In this document: positions 1 through 11,833 of the stretch, piece by piece
How positions within the stretch are numbered: position 1 is the first letter of the stretch
Layout: each line of letters starts with the position of its first letter
Origin: Zarea fungicola
Taxonomy: Eukaryota > Ascomycota > Sordariomycetes > Hypocreales > Cordycipitaceae
DNA length: 64,000 nucleotides
Direction: 5' to 3'
Assembly (NCBI GenBank): GCA_900169235.1
Contig: FWCC01000082.1
Location: forward strand, 124,001-188,000
Notes under the pieces: model-generated
What the model was told of the DNA's origin: nothing
Database searches by the model: none
Seen by the model: only the letters and a program-made list of their open reading frames with translations
Program-made: the position numbers and the translations under genes

Positions 1-706
1 GGTTGGCTTTGGTACAGTTGATGCAGATGGGTAAACCTTCATCGCATCGAATTTTGCGTAATCTAGTAAAAGGTTTACGGCCAAAATTAGTTGATCTTTT
101 TTCCAAAAAAAAAAAAAAATCCTTTGCAGAGTTGTCGGTTCGTAAGAGGATGAGAGACTCACTTGCAAGTCTGGCAGCCAAACTTGGTCAGTGAATATGG
201 CTGTTTCTGGCGAGGAGGCCGTTTCTTTGCCAGGATCAGGCTTTTCAAGTCGGAGTTGTTTGAATGCGACATGTGCTTCTCTGTCAAATCTTTTCGACGA
301 CACAAATATTCTCCTGCTTTGGTTTTGTTGGCTTGGTGTAGGAGACGTATATGCAGGGTATGGAATGCGAGTCGTCGTGGGGGCTGACGGGGCGGCTGAA
401 AAGGGCTTGTGGTAAGGCTGGCGACGGGACAGCCTCCCGAGCCAATTCAAAATCCTGTCCGAAAAGTTGAACAAGAACCAATGAAAGGAATTATGAAGGA
501 ATCATGAAGAATCATGAAAGAAATCTCGCGTGGCATTACTCATTGTTGGACTACATCCTGTTTGATATACATGTTTTGCATCAAAAAAGTCAAAACGCCT
601 TGCCAACCTATAAATCATCTCGTATATGTGCGTGTTTGCTTCGTCTTCACCGCCCGTGACAATACAACTTCAACAAGACAAAGGAAAAGCAAATCGTCAG
701 CAAATC
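1..706. other. left-edge stretch, no supported gene
   Basis: No open frame here shows a recognisable domain, and the longest ones overlap each other on both strands. A run of 15 A lies at 105-119. The right end is probably the 3' flank of the RING-finger gene, which ends just beyond on the minus strand. The rest may be the flank of a gene outside the window. Confidence 0.4.
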
Positions 707-2407
707 TTACAATCGTGGCACGTCCGTATCCATGCCAGAGGATCTCCTTCTCTCCTGCATCATCGGCATCGGCTCTCCTCCGCTGTCTCTACGTATGCCG
801 CCAGCACCGGCCGCTGTTCCTGCGGTATTGTTAGCCGCCCTGATGCGCCCTTCCTCCCTGCTTCGGTTCAGCAGCCAGTTGACGTGCATTCGGATCATGT
901 TGATGTTGTTGCGCAGCTCCGTCACCTCTTCGCGGATGGGCATGACCTGATTGAGGGTCCACATGCTCTGCCTCGCCTCTAGGTGCGTCAGGTTCTGGTG
1001 CACCTCCTCGAAGCCGGCGTCGAGGTCCTGCATGGTGCGGCTGTCGCTAATGGCCGAGTCGCCGGCAATGCCTGTACCGTGGGCACTGCTGCCAAGACCG
1101 TTGCTGCTGGCACCGCCGCCGAATCGTCGAGTGGTGGACAGGTCGTCGAGCTTCTTTGTCATCTCCTCGTGCTTGGCCTCGAGGTCGCGCATCTGGCTGC
1201 TCAGGTCGGCGTATGACTGGATGACATTGCGCTGAGAGCGGATGATGATGCCAGAGGGCGTATCGGGGTGGAAAGCGCAGCAAAAGGTGTGGGTGCTGAT
1301 CTGACCGCGCATAAGGCGGACGGGGCAGCCGAGGTTTTGATACGGGCAGCCGACCTCGACACCGTCGCACTCGAGGTCGCGGTGGGCCTCCATTTGCGAC
1401 CGCTCGACCATGTCCCAGCAGGCCTCGCACCTCGTCTTGCTCTTGGCGCAGGACAAGAGGTGCAGTTCCGAGTCGACCTCTTCAATCTTTTCCAGGCAGG
1501 CCGCGCAGGTTGTTTCCTTGTGGTGGCAGAGGTCGTCGGTGGGCTTCAGGGCCAGCTTTTTGGTGCAGTCCTTGTCGGGGCAGTAGTATTCTCGATAGCG
1601 GCACTCGGCGGAGGCGTGCTTCTCGATCAATTCCCTGCGCAGCTCCTTTGTGCAGCCTCGGTTGGTGTAGGGACACTTGACCACGAGAGCATTGAGCTGC
1701 GTGCGAATGAGCCTTGCGGCACTGAAGCAGTCGGTCCAGAACAAGGGCTCTCGGTCAATGGGGCAGGCTGTGCCTGATGGGCTCGAGGCGATGCTTCGTC
1801 GAATGCATCGGTAGCAAAATGTGTGATCGCAGGGTGTCGTGACGGGGTCGACGAGGGGGTCGTGGCAGATTGGGCAGAGCAGATTGGTGTCGGGCTCGGC
1901 GACATACGTCAACGAGTACATGTCAAAGATGCCCTGTCCTCCGTGGCGCTTGGGTATGTCGAGCGATGACTTGTGCGGTGGCAGCAAAGGTCCGGAGCGT
2001 CGATCTGGGCTTATGGTGGAGGAGCTTCCCGCGCCGCTGCTGGAGCTGCCGTTGCCGGTGCCGGCGAGGGAGCCCGAGATGCGGCGACGCAAGCCCCTCA
2101 ACGCTCCGCCCTGGCGCATGCGTCCGTGGATCTCGGGGGTTATGTAAAAGGCCTCGGGAGAGGGTGGGCGGACGAGGCTGTTGACGAGATCGGGGGTGGC
2201 CGAGGAGCGGCGAAGGTTGCGTCGGGCGAATCGGCGTGCCTCGGCGGGCGTCATGCGAAGGCCGTCATCGCTCGAGTCGGAGGCATAGTGATGGGCGGCG
2301 AGCGAGGCGGAGAGGGAGGTGCCGACGACGGAAGAGCGCGAGATGGGGACATCAGGAGCAGTGGCATTGCTCTCTCGGCGGGTGGGTGGCGGTGTAGTGC
2401 TCGCCAT
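707..2407 (-). CDS. RING-finger / TRAF-type zinc-finger protein (putative E3 ubiquitin ligase)
   Basis: Intronless ORF of 566 residues starting at an ATG. The first ~160 residues are Ser/Pro/Arg-rich and look disordered. A RING finger follows: C178-x2-C181, C193-x-H195-x2-C198-x2-C201, then CPID at 215-218 with Asp as last ligand. Residues ~245-385 carry repeated Cys/His clusters (CPYTNRGC, CPYQNLGC) typical of TRAF-type zinc fingers. The C-terminal part (~395-430 and ~480-515) is charged and heptad-like, probably coiled coil, and the tail is Gly/Arg-rich. By family this is a ubiquitin ligase of the RING plus TRAF-zf class; the substrate is unknown. The domain call is firm, ligase activity is inferred. 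Confidence 0.88.
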   Translation of the reverse strand: MASTTPPPTRRESNATAPDVPISRSSVVGTSLSASLAAHHYASDSSDDGLRMTPAEARRFARRNLRRSSATPDLVNSLVRPPSPEAFYITPEIHGRMRQGGALRGLRRRISGSLAGTGNGSSSSGAGSSSTISPDRRSGPLLPPHKSSLDIPKRHGGQGIFDMYSLTYVAEPDTNLLCPICHDPLVDPVTTPCDHTFCYRCIRRSIASSPSGTACPIDREPLFWTDCFSAARLIRTQLNALVVKCPYTNRGCTKELRRELIEKHASAECRYREYYCPDKDCTKKLALKPTDDLCHHKETTCAACLEKIEEVDSELHLLSCAKSKTRCEACWDMVERSQMEAHRDLECDGVEVGCPYQNLGCPVRLMRGQISTHTFCCAFHPDTPSGIIIRSQRNVIQSYADLSSQMRDLEAKHEEMTKKLDDLSTTRRFGGGASSNGLGSSAHGTGIAGDSAISDSRTMQDLDAGFEEVHQNLTHLEARQSMWTLNQVMPIREEVTELRNNINMIRMHVNWLLNRSREEGRIRAANNTAGTAAGAGGIRRDSGGEPMPMMQERRRSSGMDTDVPRL

Positions 2408-4337
2408 GGCGTCCCGTTCAGAGGCCTTGTCGACAGTGAGGAGAGGCGGCAGCAGCTGGTGTCGAGGCAGCGGGCCGGGTCATGGGAGGGGATGGCTTGG
2501 ATGGCGGCAGTCGATGGAACTTGGTTGCTATTGTGACGGACTTGGATTCCAAGGATATGCAGAGTCGCCAAGACCGCGCCGAGTGCGATACCCGATGGAA
2601 GGATGGAATGTTGAGATGGTGTGTAGACGGACAGTCAGGCCGACAAGCCTCATTTGGCTGCATGGCTGTTTGATCTGGGCCGAATGGCGGGGAAAGTGCG
2701 GGTGCTGAAGCGACAGGGCACCACTGTAAGCCGGAGCAGTAAACCTCAACTATTAGAGGTCTAGCCAACTACTACTAAGTTCTAAGTAGGGTAATTTTCA
2801 TAAAAGGCGGTAAGCATTTTATATATACACTATATATTTTAATAAAGCTTAAATATAGCTTAGTAGTAATTTTTATAGCTATTAAAGATGACAACAAGAA
2901 CCAGTGCAAACCCGGCTCCGAGACGCTCAAGCGGCTGGGCCTGGCAAGCGACGCACACGACGGACCATGTCGTGACTACGTTGACGTACGACGCGCAGGC
3001 CACCGCGCTCGCCATAACGGATCATAGTGCGGGGTACTGAGGAACCTATAAAGGTCGAGGAGTAGGGCGGCCATCTGCTGAGGCCTGTACAGCGGCGCGC
3101 GGTTCATGCGGTCGTAGTCGGATCCGTCTGAGGACATGGCTGCGGTGTTTGCACAAGTAGGAGGAATGCACAGCGTGCTCAAATGATGGGAGAAAGACTC
3201 TGCGCTGGTGTGGAACGGCATGGAAGCAATATAGCCGAGATGAAGAATTATTGACAGGGATCATTAGCCAAGAGGACAGGCTTGGCAGCTGGGCCTTGCT
3301 GGTCTTCTGGTCTTGCTTGGTAGCTGGTTCTTGTTTGGCTGGTCTTGCTTGGCAGGGGAGTCATTAGGTAGCCTATTGTCAAGCAGATAGAGGATAATAA
3401 TCCAGCCTTGGTTGTGGCTGGCCACTTTTTGGCGCAATACTTATACTACTTATTAAACCAGAGCAAATACAAGACATGAACGCAGAAACGCAATAAATAG
3501 CTGATTCTATTAGAGAAAAAATCATTAGCTATCGAAGCCTTTTTCTCCCAAATCGCTAGAAATCAGTCATCACCAGGGCACTGGCTGAGCCTCCAGCTTG
3601 GTACAATTCAACCGAGGTTCCGCTACAAGTAGCAGCCGGGAAGCTGAGTCAGGGTTAGTACGTAATACTCGCGTCCGATGTGGTCCCGGTGGTGGTTCAT
3701 ATCACTTTCGTAAGGAGACATATGCTGTTGCCGGGGTACTCGGCAATGGTACTAAACCCGAGAAGCCGATTTCTGCATTGAAAAGCCTAGCTGAAACGTT
3801 CAGTCGTAAAGAAATGAGGCACGCACGTCTCCTGCCCACGCGGACTGAAGGCCGCTTTCATCAACTTCGAGTTTGCCTATACAGGGCTCGCGGCTGATTG
3901 TGATTCAATTACATTCTACCGACACCGGTTGGTTACTGCACTGAGGTTAATAATCCTTTCACGCCCCGTATGTGAACAAAACATAATGCCTTTGAATTCA
4001 CCCCTAGCAATGTTCACTAAACAATTAATTTTCCTTTTGCTTGCAGAATAGTCCATTGAATGGCCTCATCGATTAGACCCAGCACGCCAACTGCCCGTTG
4101 CCCACTTTACCCAGTATTTTGAGTGAGATGCCAGGTTCGAGAGATAAAAGACCACCACCCCAAGATACTTTAATTGCTTGGTAATCCCGTGTTATTAGTA
4201 AGCTGCTGTGAATTGGTAATCGACAATCGCCTCAAAGATATACAGCGAGTCTACTTAAGAGCCTCCTTGGCGACCTGGAATGGCATCATAACTCACACAA
4301 ATCACTTTGGCATAAGAATAGTATCCGCACCTCTCCA
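2408..4337. other. intergenic stretch with AT-rich patch and a decayed-looking ORF
   Basis: The first ~350 bp are the likely promoter and leader of the leftward RING gene. An AT-rich, TA/TTAA-laden patch at about 2755-2890 looks like a mutated repeat relic. On the minus strand at 2976-3134 a short frame reads MSSDGSDYDRMNRAPLYRPQ and then a FYRFL-like stretch before a stop. It might be the head of a broken gene, but nothing downstream continues it. A degenerate repeat sits at 3279-3356. I see no supported gene in 3360-4337. Confidence 0.35.
3279..3356. repeat. degenerate GGTCTTGCTTGG-type tandem repeat
   Basis: The motif (G)GTCTTGCTTGGC/TAGCTGG recurs at least four times with small changes over about 80 bp, interleaved with GGCTTGGCAGCTGG and TTCTTGTTTGGCTGG. 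It lies in non-coding sequence. Origin unknown. Confidence 0.55.
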
Positions 4338-5109
4338 ATGACACCAAAAATACTCGTCGTTCTCACCAACGTGGGTGAAATCAAGGCAAGCAAGCAACCG
4401 ATAGGCTGGTACTTGGTAAGTCGGCCATTTCCTGATTTCCGCCCTTCCTTATCTACCTCTTGCTCTCGTTGAAAAGGTTCAATTGTACTCATGAGGCTCT
4501 TGGCAGCCTGAATTTGCCCATCCATATGAGATTCTCTCACAAAAGGCCGAAATCATTACTGCATCACCAAGTGGAGGTCTTGCACCTCTAGATCCCAGTT
4601 CCGTTGAAGCATTCAAGTCGGACGAGTTTTGCCAAAAGTTCTACCATGAGCATCAACATCTATGGGAAAAGACTCAGCCACTCGGTGATTTTATTGGTCG
4701 TGCCTCTGAATTTGATGCAATCTTCTTTCCTGGCGGCCACGGTCCAATGTTCGATCTGGTAGACGACAAAAATTCTATCCAGATCATTCAAGAGTTTTAC
4801 AACGCTGGCAAGATTGTTGCTGCTGTCTGCCATGGCCCTGCTGCCTTGGTCAACGTTGAAATTAATGGACAATATCTCCTCCACGGCCACCATGTAACCT
4901 CAATCTCGAATGACGAGGAGGAGTTCCCAGCAGAAATGCCCTTTTCGCTGGAGAATCAGCTGAAGAAAATTGGAGGTCAATATTCTCGCGCCGCTGAGAA
5001 TTGGGGCGAAAAGGTGATTGTCGACGGTCAGATCATCACCGGTCAGAATCCGGCCTCCTCCAAGGGCGTTGCAGACTCAATTGCAAAGGCTATTACTAAT
5101 GGGCTTTGA
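4338..5109 (+). CDS. DJ-1/PfpI-family protein, Hsp31-like (putative glyoxalase III)
   Basis: Two exons, 4338-4415 and 4507-5109, with a 91-nt GT/AG intron in phase 0, give 226 residues, close to the ~237 of yeast Hsp31. The N-terminus MTPKILVVLTNVGEIK is the usual first beta strand. The nucleophile elbow AAVCHGPAAL places Cys134-His135. Glu28 in PEFAHPYEIL matches the acidic residue of the Cys-His-Glu set. FFPGGHGP and GQNPASS are also typical. Family members turn methylglyoxal into lactate without glutathione, or act as stress chaperones. The first ATG at the exon start is the only one that keeps the N-terminal strand. It stands alone, with no operon-like partner. Confidence 0.9.
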
Positions 5110-6148
5110 AGTTTGAGATAACTCTTCCTTTAGCGCTCCTTTGGGCAAGAAAGGCCAGCCAGTACAATTTAACAGGTCGTTAGCTTGGCAGATAGACAAG
5201 ATGTACCTTAGAGACTACCGTCGTTACTCCCTTAAGGGGCATCATTCTTCAAGAATCGACAAATTCATGTGCGTTACCCACTGCACTCTTGCCATGCCGA
5301 TAGCTGCTGTAACGAAACTAGGGCCACAAAGACACGTTTACTCGACACATCACGCCAATGACTTGTTTTCTCTCACGACACTGCTAGAGCGGGCTGATTC
5401 CGCACCATAACCGTCGCACTTCCTTTCCTACAGTGTCAATAAATGAGGCTGTTCTAGACCATGCGATAACTCTCCAATTGACGGACCGGAATTGGTAAGC
5501 AGGTCCAGATCTGGCTAGATAGCCGACTGAAATAAGTCTGTCTTGCTCACTCTGGAGTCTGCACTGTCAAATGAATAGTAATCAATCGCATTCTCCACCA
5601 GCACTTACAAATCATTGGAAATAAAACATGTCCCAGCCATTACCCATTGCACTGTCTTCAGTTTAGTGTCTTGCGTCCCCTGGTATTAGTCCAAATTTCT
5701 GTTAGCCATGAGCTATCATCGTTGTCAACATACCCTTGTTGCCCAAACTTGTCGATGTGAGAGAAGGGAGGCCGAATTGGCATAAACACCGATTTTCCCA
5801 TTTCAATCAGCACATCCCACATCACTACTTATCCGACTGTGTGTTCAAAATCTCAAGCACAGCGTAAACGACTCTTTCACTCACTTTCTGTTCCGCACTT
5901 CCACAAATGCCGACCCACTACTGAGAACCCAGTACCACACTTCTTGTAAATTAGCCCATAACTGTATGGCGCAAATATATCGGCGGTTTGCGACGGCACT
6001 CTTGCCAGGGGCTGTTTACTAATCTGGCTGATGGTTGCCGCTTACTGTACCATGTGTTGCACATGGAAAGTGCTCTCCATGCTCTTTTTGTCCTCTCATA
6101 ACGTTTCAACCAAACAACACTGCGAGCTGTGTCAAGGACTTTGAAAAT
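5110..6148. other. intergenic, no supported gene
   Basis: Short frames on both strands lack ATG starts, domain signals or intron signals. The last few hundred bases presumably serve as promoter for the sulfotransferase-like gene. Confidence 0.4.
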
Positions 6149-7149
6149 ATGGGCAACTCACCGTCAATTCCAACGGACCCAAGACAGCAGGTCCAGGTTA
6201 TAGGAGCAGGTTCGGCACTAGCATAACCAGAATTGGCCAGATAACTCAATCGACTAACACCAGCAAAAAGGGTTCTCCCGTACCGGCACAGGAAGCTTTA
6301 CCATGGCCATGGAGAAACTCCTTGGCGGGCCTGCCTTTCACGGTGGATCGCAGTGTATCGGCAGGGAAGATGGTAGCTAAAATGCATACATTGCAGTGCT
6401 GGTTTCAATACTGACAGCAATAAAATAGCCTTTGCTAAGCTCTATCACGATGTCTTCAAATATCGTCACGATAAGCCACGACTTAAAAAGCTTTTACGCG
6501 AATTGACTTCTGGCTTCGTCGCCGTCGCGGATTCTCCGATTATTTTCTTTGTCGAAGAACTATGTGAGCTATATCCAGATGCCCTCGTTATCTGTATGAC
6601 GCGGGACAAAGACAGCTGGTGGCGGAGCATGAAACCACTACAGGATGCCAGTGGCGCGTGGTGGATGTCTATGCTTCTTTGGCCCTGTCCTGGATGGCGG
6701 TGGCTTGCACCAACTGCGGTTTGGTATAATGAATGGTGAGTCAAAAATAATATTTTATTGCGAGCTTCTGTTTGACAACCCGGGTGTGTGGCAGTTGTGT
6801 TGAGAGATACGGCGTCGGGCTGAGCCCAGGTCAGTGCAAGTTCAATTTTTTTTTATATATTTCAAAAATTGACTCAGAAAAATTAGATACTTATGATAAG
6901 CACATTGAATACGTCAAGCGCGTCGTACCCAAGGAACGCCTTCATTTCGTATCCCTGCACGATGGCTGGCGTCCTATCTGCGAAGCGTTGGATAAACCTA
7001 TTCCAGACGAGCCTTTTCCCCGAACGAATGAGTCTGGTGCAGTTGCCAAAGTGGTTGGTAACTTACTTTTAAAAGCTCTCTTGATTTGGGTTATGTTGGT
7101 CTTCACTCTTGGAGCTACGATCTACTTGGCGCTGCAGTTCATCCCCTAG
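6149..7149 (+). CDS. fungal sulfotransferase-like P-loop protein (Sulfotransfer_4 type), C-terminal membrane anchor
   Basis: Five exons (6149-6209, 6271-6372, 6429-6735, 6795-6829, 6878-7149) give 258 residues. The start MGNSPSIPTDP is the usual opening of the family, so the in-frame upstream extension to 6035 is not used. VIGAGFSRTGTGSF, restored across intron 1, is the 5'-phosphosulfate-binding loop. RHDKPRLKKLLRE, YPDALVICMTRDKDSWWRSM and YVKRVVPKERLHFVSL are family blocks. Residues ~230-256 form a hydrophobic helix, so the protein may be membrane-anchored. The 48-nt fourth intron is a multiple of three and stays open if retained. Such proteins are often misnamed NAD-dependent epimerases; the true substrate is unknown. 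It converges on the sugar transporter gene. Confidence 0.82.
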
Positions 7150-7413
7150 TACACAGCAGGTGAGAACGCCATCTTCGAAACGAATCTTCAGGGAGAGGTC
7201 CGAGATAGCAAGTTGACTTGGACTTACAAAGGCTACAAAAATACGATGCGTTATTCTGTGGCATCCGCTCCTGGGGTCGGTTGAGTACTTGTTGCGATGG
7301 CAACACCAGTCGTCGTCACGGACAATCGAGGGATGTCCGGGCATGCTGTCGCTCAAATAACCGCTCGAATTCGAACTATAGATTGCTACATAATGTTTTG
7401 GATAATAACAGCT

Positions 7414-9290
7414 CTATACCTTTTCCTGCGTCTGAATCTCGATCTTGTATGCACCTGCATCGTCCATGATCCCCTTGGCATGCAGCTCCCCCGCAGTCAA
7501 TGGCTTCGCGTTGCCAGAAAACACCTGGTCAATACCCTCGAGAGTGAGACCCGACGTTTCAACCCAGTACCAAGCAACAAACACTGTCTGCAGAATATCC
7601 CAACCACCATTTATCATATACAGCTTCCAGCCAATCGTATCAAGAGCAATTGGGAACACAAAGGTCACGGCCAAGCCTGAACCATAGAAGCAAAAGGTAT
7701 AAATTGACATGCCGAGAGCTCGCAGCGAATAGTTGAGTACTTCCGGTGGGTACATGGTAGCCAGCGGCGTCCAGGCAAAGCTGTACGCACCCTGGAAGAG
7801 GAAGATCATGGCTACTGTGGCGTAAATTCCCGACTTGTCGTCAGTCGTTCCATAGACTTGAAATGCAGTCAGCCATCATCCACCGTTGATCACGAAACGG
7901 AGCTCGCTTACCTTTGGTCAAAGCACCCACGGCAAATAGGAAAGCAGTCTGCGACACACAACTAGTTAAAGCCAGAGGCCGTCGGCCCATCTTATCGGAG
8001 AGGAATGTCCCAGCCATTGCGCAAACAAAGCAAAAGACGTTGAGAACCACGTTCTAGAGCGGAAATTAGCAGCTACTATGCACAAATGGATCGGGTCATT
8101 ACGAACAATGACAAGCTGTGTGTTTGTGCTTGTGATGCCAGCCTGGCTCAGCATTGTGCCAAAGTAATAGCTGACGATATTGTTACCGGAAAGCGCCACT
8201 AATAAAACATTAACTCCCTGCGGTGTGCAATCAGCTTGCCAGCAGCATGGTAATCTCACCGATAAGCGCCACGCTGATTGTCAAGTTGATCCTCTTGCGT
8301 AGCGACGGCTGCCTCACAATGTGCTTTGCCGACAACACGTGCTGGTTCTTCTCCCACTCCAGGGTTAGTTTGATCTCCTCGTATTGATCCACTACAGTGG
8401 CAGCGTTGATATCGCCGTTGGAGTTGAGTACTGCCAAAGCTTGAATGGCCTCCTGCGTGCGCCCCTTTGACTGCAGAAATCTCGGCGACTCGGGGATAAA
8501 CGGAAGAACGACGATGCTGATGATGGCAAAGACGCCTTGCAGCAGACTGGGGATGCGCCAGGCCCATGTGGACTCTATGGTCGAGGTCCCATATGTCACT
8601 GCTGCCGCGATCAATCCGCCTAGAGACATTCGTTAAGTGAGATTTCCTAGCGGCTTCTTGCATCGAAACTTACCGATGTAAAAGATGGAATTCAAGATCC
8701 CCAAACCGGTGGAGCGCCAATGTGGAGGCAGTGTCTCTGCAACGTATGCCGGGCAGATGAGCGCGACGCCGGCGATGGCGAAGCCGATGAGAATACGCGC
8801 AATCGCAAACATGGCTACATAAACGGTTAAAACTCCACTTTCATAGTCATACTCGACACTTTTAGATACTGACCGACGTTCTGTGAAGCGCTCTGGATTA
8901 TGGCGGCAAAGATGGTCAAGACTGACACAATGTACAAGCCCGGCTTGCGTCCCCATTTATCCATAATAGGTCCAAATGGAAATGTTGCGAGCGTTCCACC
9001 AATCCAAATCGCTGCCGTGTTCAGTCCGAGCGTGACGGAGTTGAGTTGAAAGTAGTCGGTATATGAGGGTAGCAGATTGAGTCCATTCCTACAGGCAATG
9101 AGCCTAAGTTTTACTTGCTATGCCAGCCTGTACTCACATCATGCTGGCGTCGTAGCCTTGTGTCTGAAACTGGGTTGAGCATTTGAAAGCGAATGCAATA
9201 AAAGTATGGACTTACCACTGCAGCGAGACATGATGTTGTGAGAATCAATGCGATTGAGGTACGCGATGACAACTGATTAGGAAGAGACAT
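7414..9290 (-). CDS. MFS sugar transporter, lactose-permease/oligosaccharide type
   Basis: Eight exons (9290-9216, 9169-9138, 9088-8874, 8814-8674, 8619-8260, 8213-8107, 8053-7912, 7856-7414) join in frame to 504 residues, the normal length for a 12-helix sugar porter. Recognisable blocks are GYDASMMNGL in the first loop, GPIMDKWGRKPG (the Gly-Arg-Lys signature after helix 2), WAWRIPSLLQG, PFIPESPRFL, SGNNIVSYYFG and DKMGRRP. The fungal lactose-permease-like clade carries disaccharides and oligosaccharides by proton symport. It diverges from the alpha-glucosidase gene across 0.69 kb, so maltose-like sugars or sucrose are plausible cargo (inference). The acceptor at 8214 is a less ideal GGGAG, but it alone keeps the frame. 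Confidence 0.9.
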
Positions 9291-9979
9291 TTTACCGCCT
9301 TATACACTGCGAAACGACTTCAAAAATGGCGACAAGAATCAGTTGCTGGCAAGCTGAGAGGAAATAATACCAAACTAATTAACCAGAAATGTCAAGCCGA
9401 TGTGATAATCACCTCAACGGCGCAGCAGTGTTATTATAGCGCTGGGAAGCCATCGTGGCGCAATTGAGAACCTGCATCCAACGCGCCAAGTGCCATCGTT
9501 TGAGGACGCTAAAACCTTAAACCGAGGATTTAAAACCGCTGTATTCGCCACAGTAGCGATTTATCGGACAGAACCCATACGCGGCATACGCCTGTGCTGG
9601 CCATGAATCAGGACGGCCTGAGCGCAATTCGAAGTTTGGGGCTTGGAGTCTGCTCCCTCGGCAGTTCGCCGACCGAATCGGCGCAACGCCGTTGGTGTGG
9701 CACAAGTTGCTCACATTGTCAGGCCTGACTACTGGTAGAGACCAGATGGCTTGCCCGTCTCCATAAACTAACCAGTAAAGGCTAACCGCACTAGCTCGTG
9801 GGGATCTCCAAATTGTCATGCCTTACGCTGCATACGCTATATACGCTATATACGTTAAAAGATGACAGTGATCCACTGGCTTTGGACGTTGAAGGTACTT
9901 AAACTGGTTACCATGCAATATGTTCTGGTCTATGAAAAATCTTGGCTGGTAAGAGATAAGCAGCCTTTTTTTAAGCGAA
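9291..9979. promoter_or_regulatory. shared divergent promoter of transporter and alpha-glucosidase
   Basis: This 689-bp gap is the only space between the two divergently read genes, so it should hold both promoters. It contains twin CGG-N7-CCG palindromes (listed separately) and a short TACGCTATA-type tandem repeat at 9823-9854. Small frames inside have no ATG or domain support. Confidence 0.6.
9659..9691. promoter_or_regulatory. twin CGG-N7-CCG palindromes, candidate Zn(II)2Cys6 operator
   Basis: CGG at 9659-9661 pairs with CCG at 9669-9671, and CGG at 9679-9681 with CCG at 9689-9691. Both pairs have exactly 7 bases between the triplets, and their centres are 20 bp apart. Inverted CGG triplets at fixed spacing are the classic targets of Zn(II)2Cys6 dimers. 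The site lies inside the divergent sugar-gene promoter and a regulator of that class is encoded nearby. That this regulator binds it is inference. Confidence 0.5.
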
Positions 9980-11710
9980 ATGACGTCCAAGTAAGTGAAC
10001 TCAAACCTTTATAGCGCGCCCTGCGTTAATCTGCTTCCTAGCGAGCCATGGTGGAAGGACGCCGTGGTCTACCAGATCTACCCCTCCAGCTTCCTCGACG
10101 GCAATGGGGATGGAACGGGCGACATCAAAGGCATTCTGCAAGGCCTTGACCACATCAAGAGCCTCGGTGCCGATACCATCTGGCTCTCACCGGTCTACGA
10201 GAGCCCCATGGTCGACATGGGCTACGATATCAGCAACTACGAAAAGATCAATCCACTGTACGGGACTCTCGAGGACATGGATACTCTCATTTCTGCCTGC
10301 CATTCGAAGCATATGAAGATTGTCATGGATCTCATCATCAACCACACTTCTGACAAGCACGCATGGTTTCTCGAGTCTCAGAGCGGTCGCGACAATCCAA
10401 AAGCAGACTGGTATCACTGGCACGATGGCCGCATCGATGCCAATGGAAAGCGCTCGGTTCCCAATAACTGGGAATCCTACTTTGGTGGCTCCGCGTGGGA
10501 GTGGTCTCCATCACGCGAGCAGTACTATCTCCACATGTACTCCGTCCAGCAGCCCGACATCAACTGGGATAACTTGGACGCCAGGGAGGCCGTCTACAAC
10601 AGCGCGATGCGATTCTGGCTCGATAAGGGAATCGACGGCTTTCGCATAGATACCATGCCAATCTACATCAAACCTCGCGGATACCCGGACGCCCCTATTA
10701 AGAATCCAGATAGCTACACACAGCGCGACGGAGGGTGGGAACATCATCCAGACGTTTTCGACCTGCACCGCGAGTTCCACGACAAGATTTGGTCGAAATA
10801 TGGCGACTTGCTACTTGTTGGCGAGCTGTTGAATATAGATGACAAATCTGTGGCACTCAAATACTGCAGCAAGAGTGCGAAGCGCGTCGGTATGGGTTTC
10901 CAGTTCGACACAGCTTGTATTGGCTATGAGCTTGACTGGTACGAAGTCGATCCATGGACGATTCCACAATTCGCAAAGTCCATTGCCGACTGGCAGCAAT
11001 TCATCGAGGGGACTGACGGGTGGACATGCCAGTTTTTGGAGAACCATGATATCGGTCGAAGCGTGGATCGATTCGGCTCCAGAAAGTATTGGGCAGAGTC
11101 TGCCAAGCTACTGGCCACGCTGGAAGCAACCTGCTCTGGGACTCTGTTCGTCTTTCAGGGTCAGGAGATTGGAATGACCAACGTGTCCAAAGACTGGCCC
11201 ATCGAAGAGTACATTGACGTAAGCTCGCAGGGCTACTGGGAGCGGGCAGGCAAGACTCCCGAGGCCATGGCCAACTTGCAGCTGGTGGCCAGGGACAATA
11301 GTCGAACTCCAATGCAATGGAGTGGAGATTTGCATGGTGGCTTTACAACTGGTCGACCGTGGATGAGGGTCAACGAGAATTACGCCGACATCAATGTGAA
11401 GAAGCAGGACGAGGACCAAGCGAGCGTTCTTAACTACTGGAGGAGAGCCTTAAAGTTACGGCGGCAATATAACCAGCTATTCGTACATGGGAACTTTAGA
11501 CTGCTGGAGAGCAGCCAGGAAAAGGTCGTCATCTATCGAAAATCTTCAAACAGCTCAACAGCAACGGTGGTCCTCAATTTCTCGGATGAGGAAGCGTTGG
11601 AGGAGCTGCCTGACGAGATTGGAGACTTGCTCTTGTCAAATGTGGATTCTATTAGCACACTTGGGCGGCTGCAGCCATGGGAGGCAAGATTATACATCAA
11701 TATTCGGTAG
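9980..11710 (+). CDS. GH13 alpha-glucosidase (maltase type), intracellular
   Basis: The first coding exon is only 11 nt (9980-9990). A 51-nt intron leads to exon 2 at 10042, giving MTSNEPWWKDAVVYQIYP and 559 residues, as usual for fungal GH13_40 enzymes. Frames beginning at 9995 merely read through the intron. The (beta/alpha)8 barrel signatures are all present: DLIINHTSD, GFRIDTMP with nucleophile Asp207, LLVGELL with acid/base Glu265, and FLENHDIGR with Asp340. Thr after the nucleophile matches yeast maltases rather than isomaltases, which have Val, so alpha-1,4 activity is favoured. There is no signal peptide, so the sugar is probably cleaved in the cytosol after uptake by the divergent transporter. 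Confidence 0.93.
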
Positions 11711-11833
11711 AGGAATCTGAATGACAAGATATTTCCACTTTATAGATTCTACCACAATTTAAAAGATAAATAAAAATATAACTAGATTTATTTAATTTAT
11801 CTCACTTATTTAATTATAACAGCTTGATTAATT

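Noticed and set aside
3598..3897. 99-codon plus-strand frame
   Set aside because: Starts at TTG rather than ATG, shows no domain and no supporting context.
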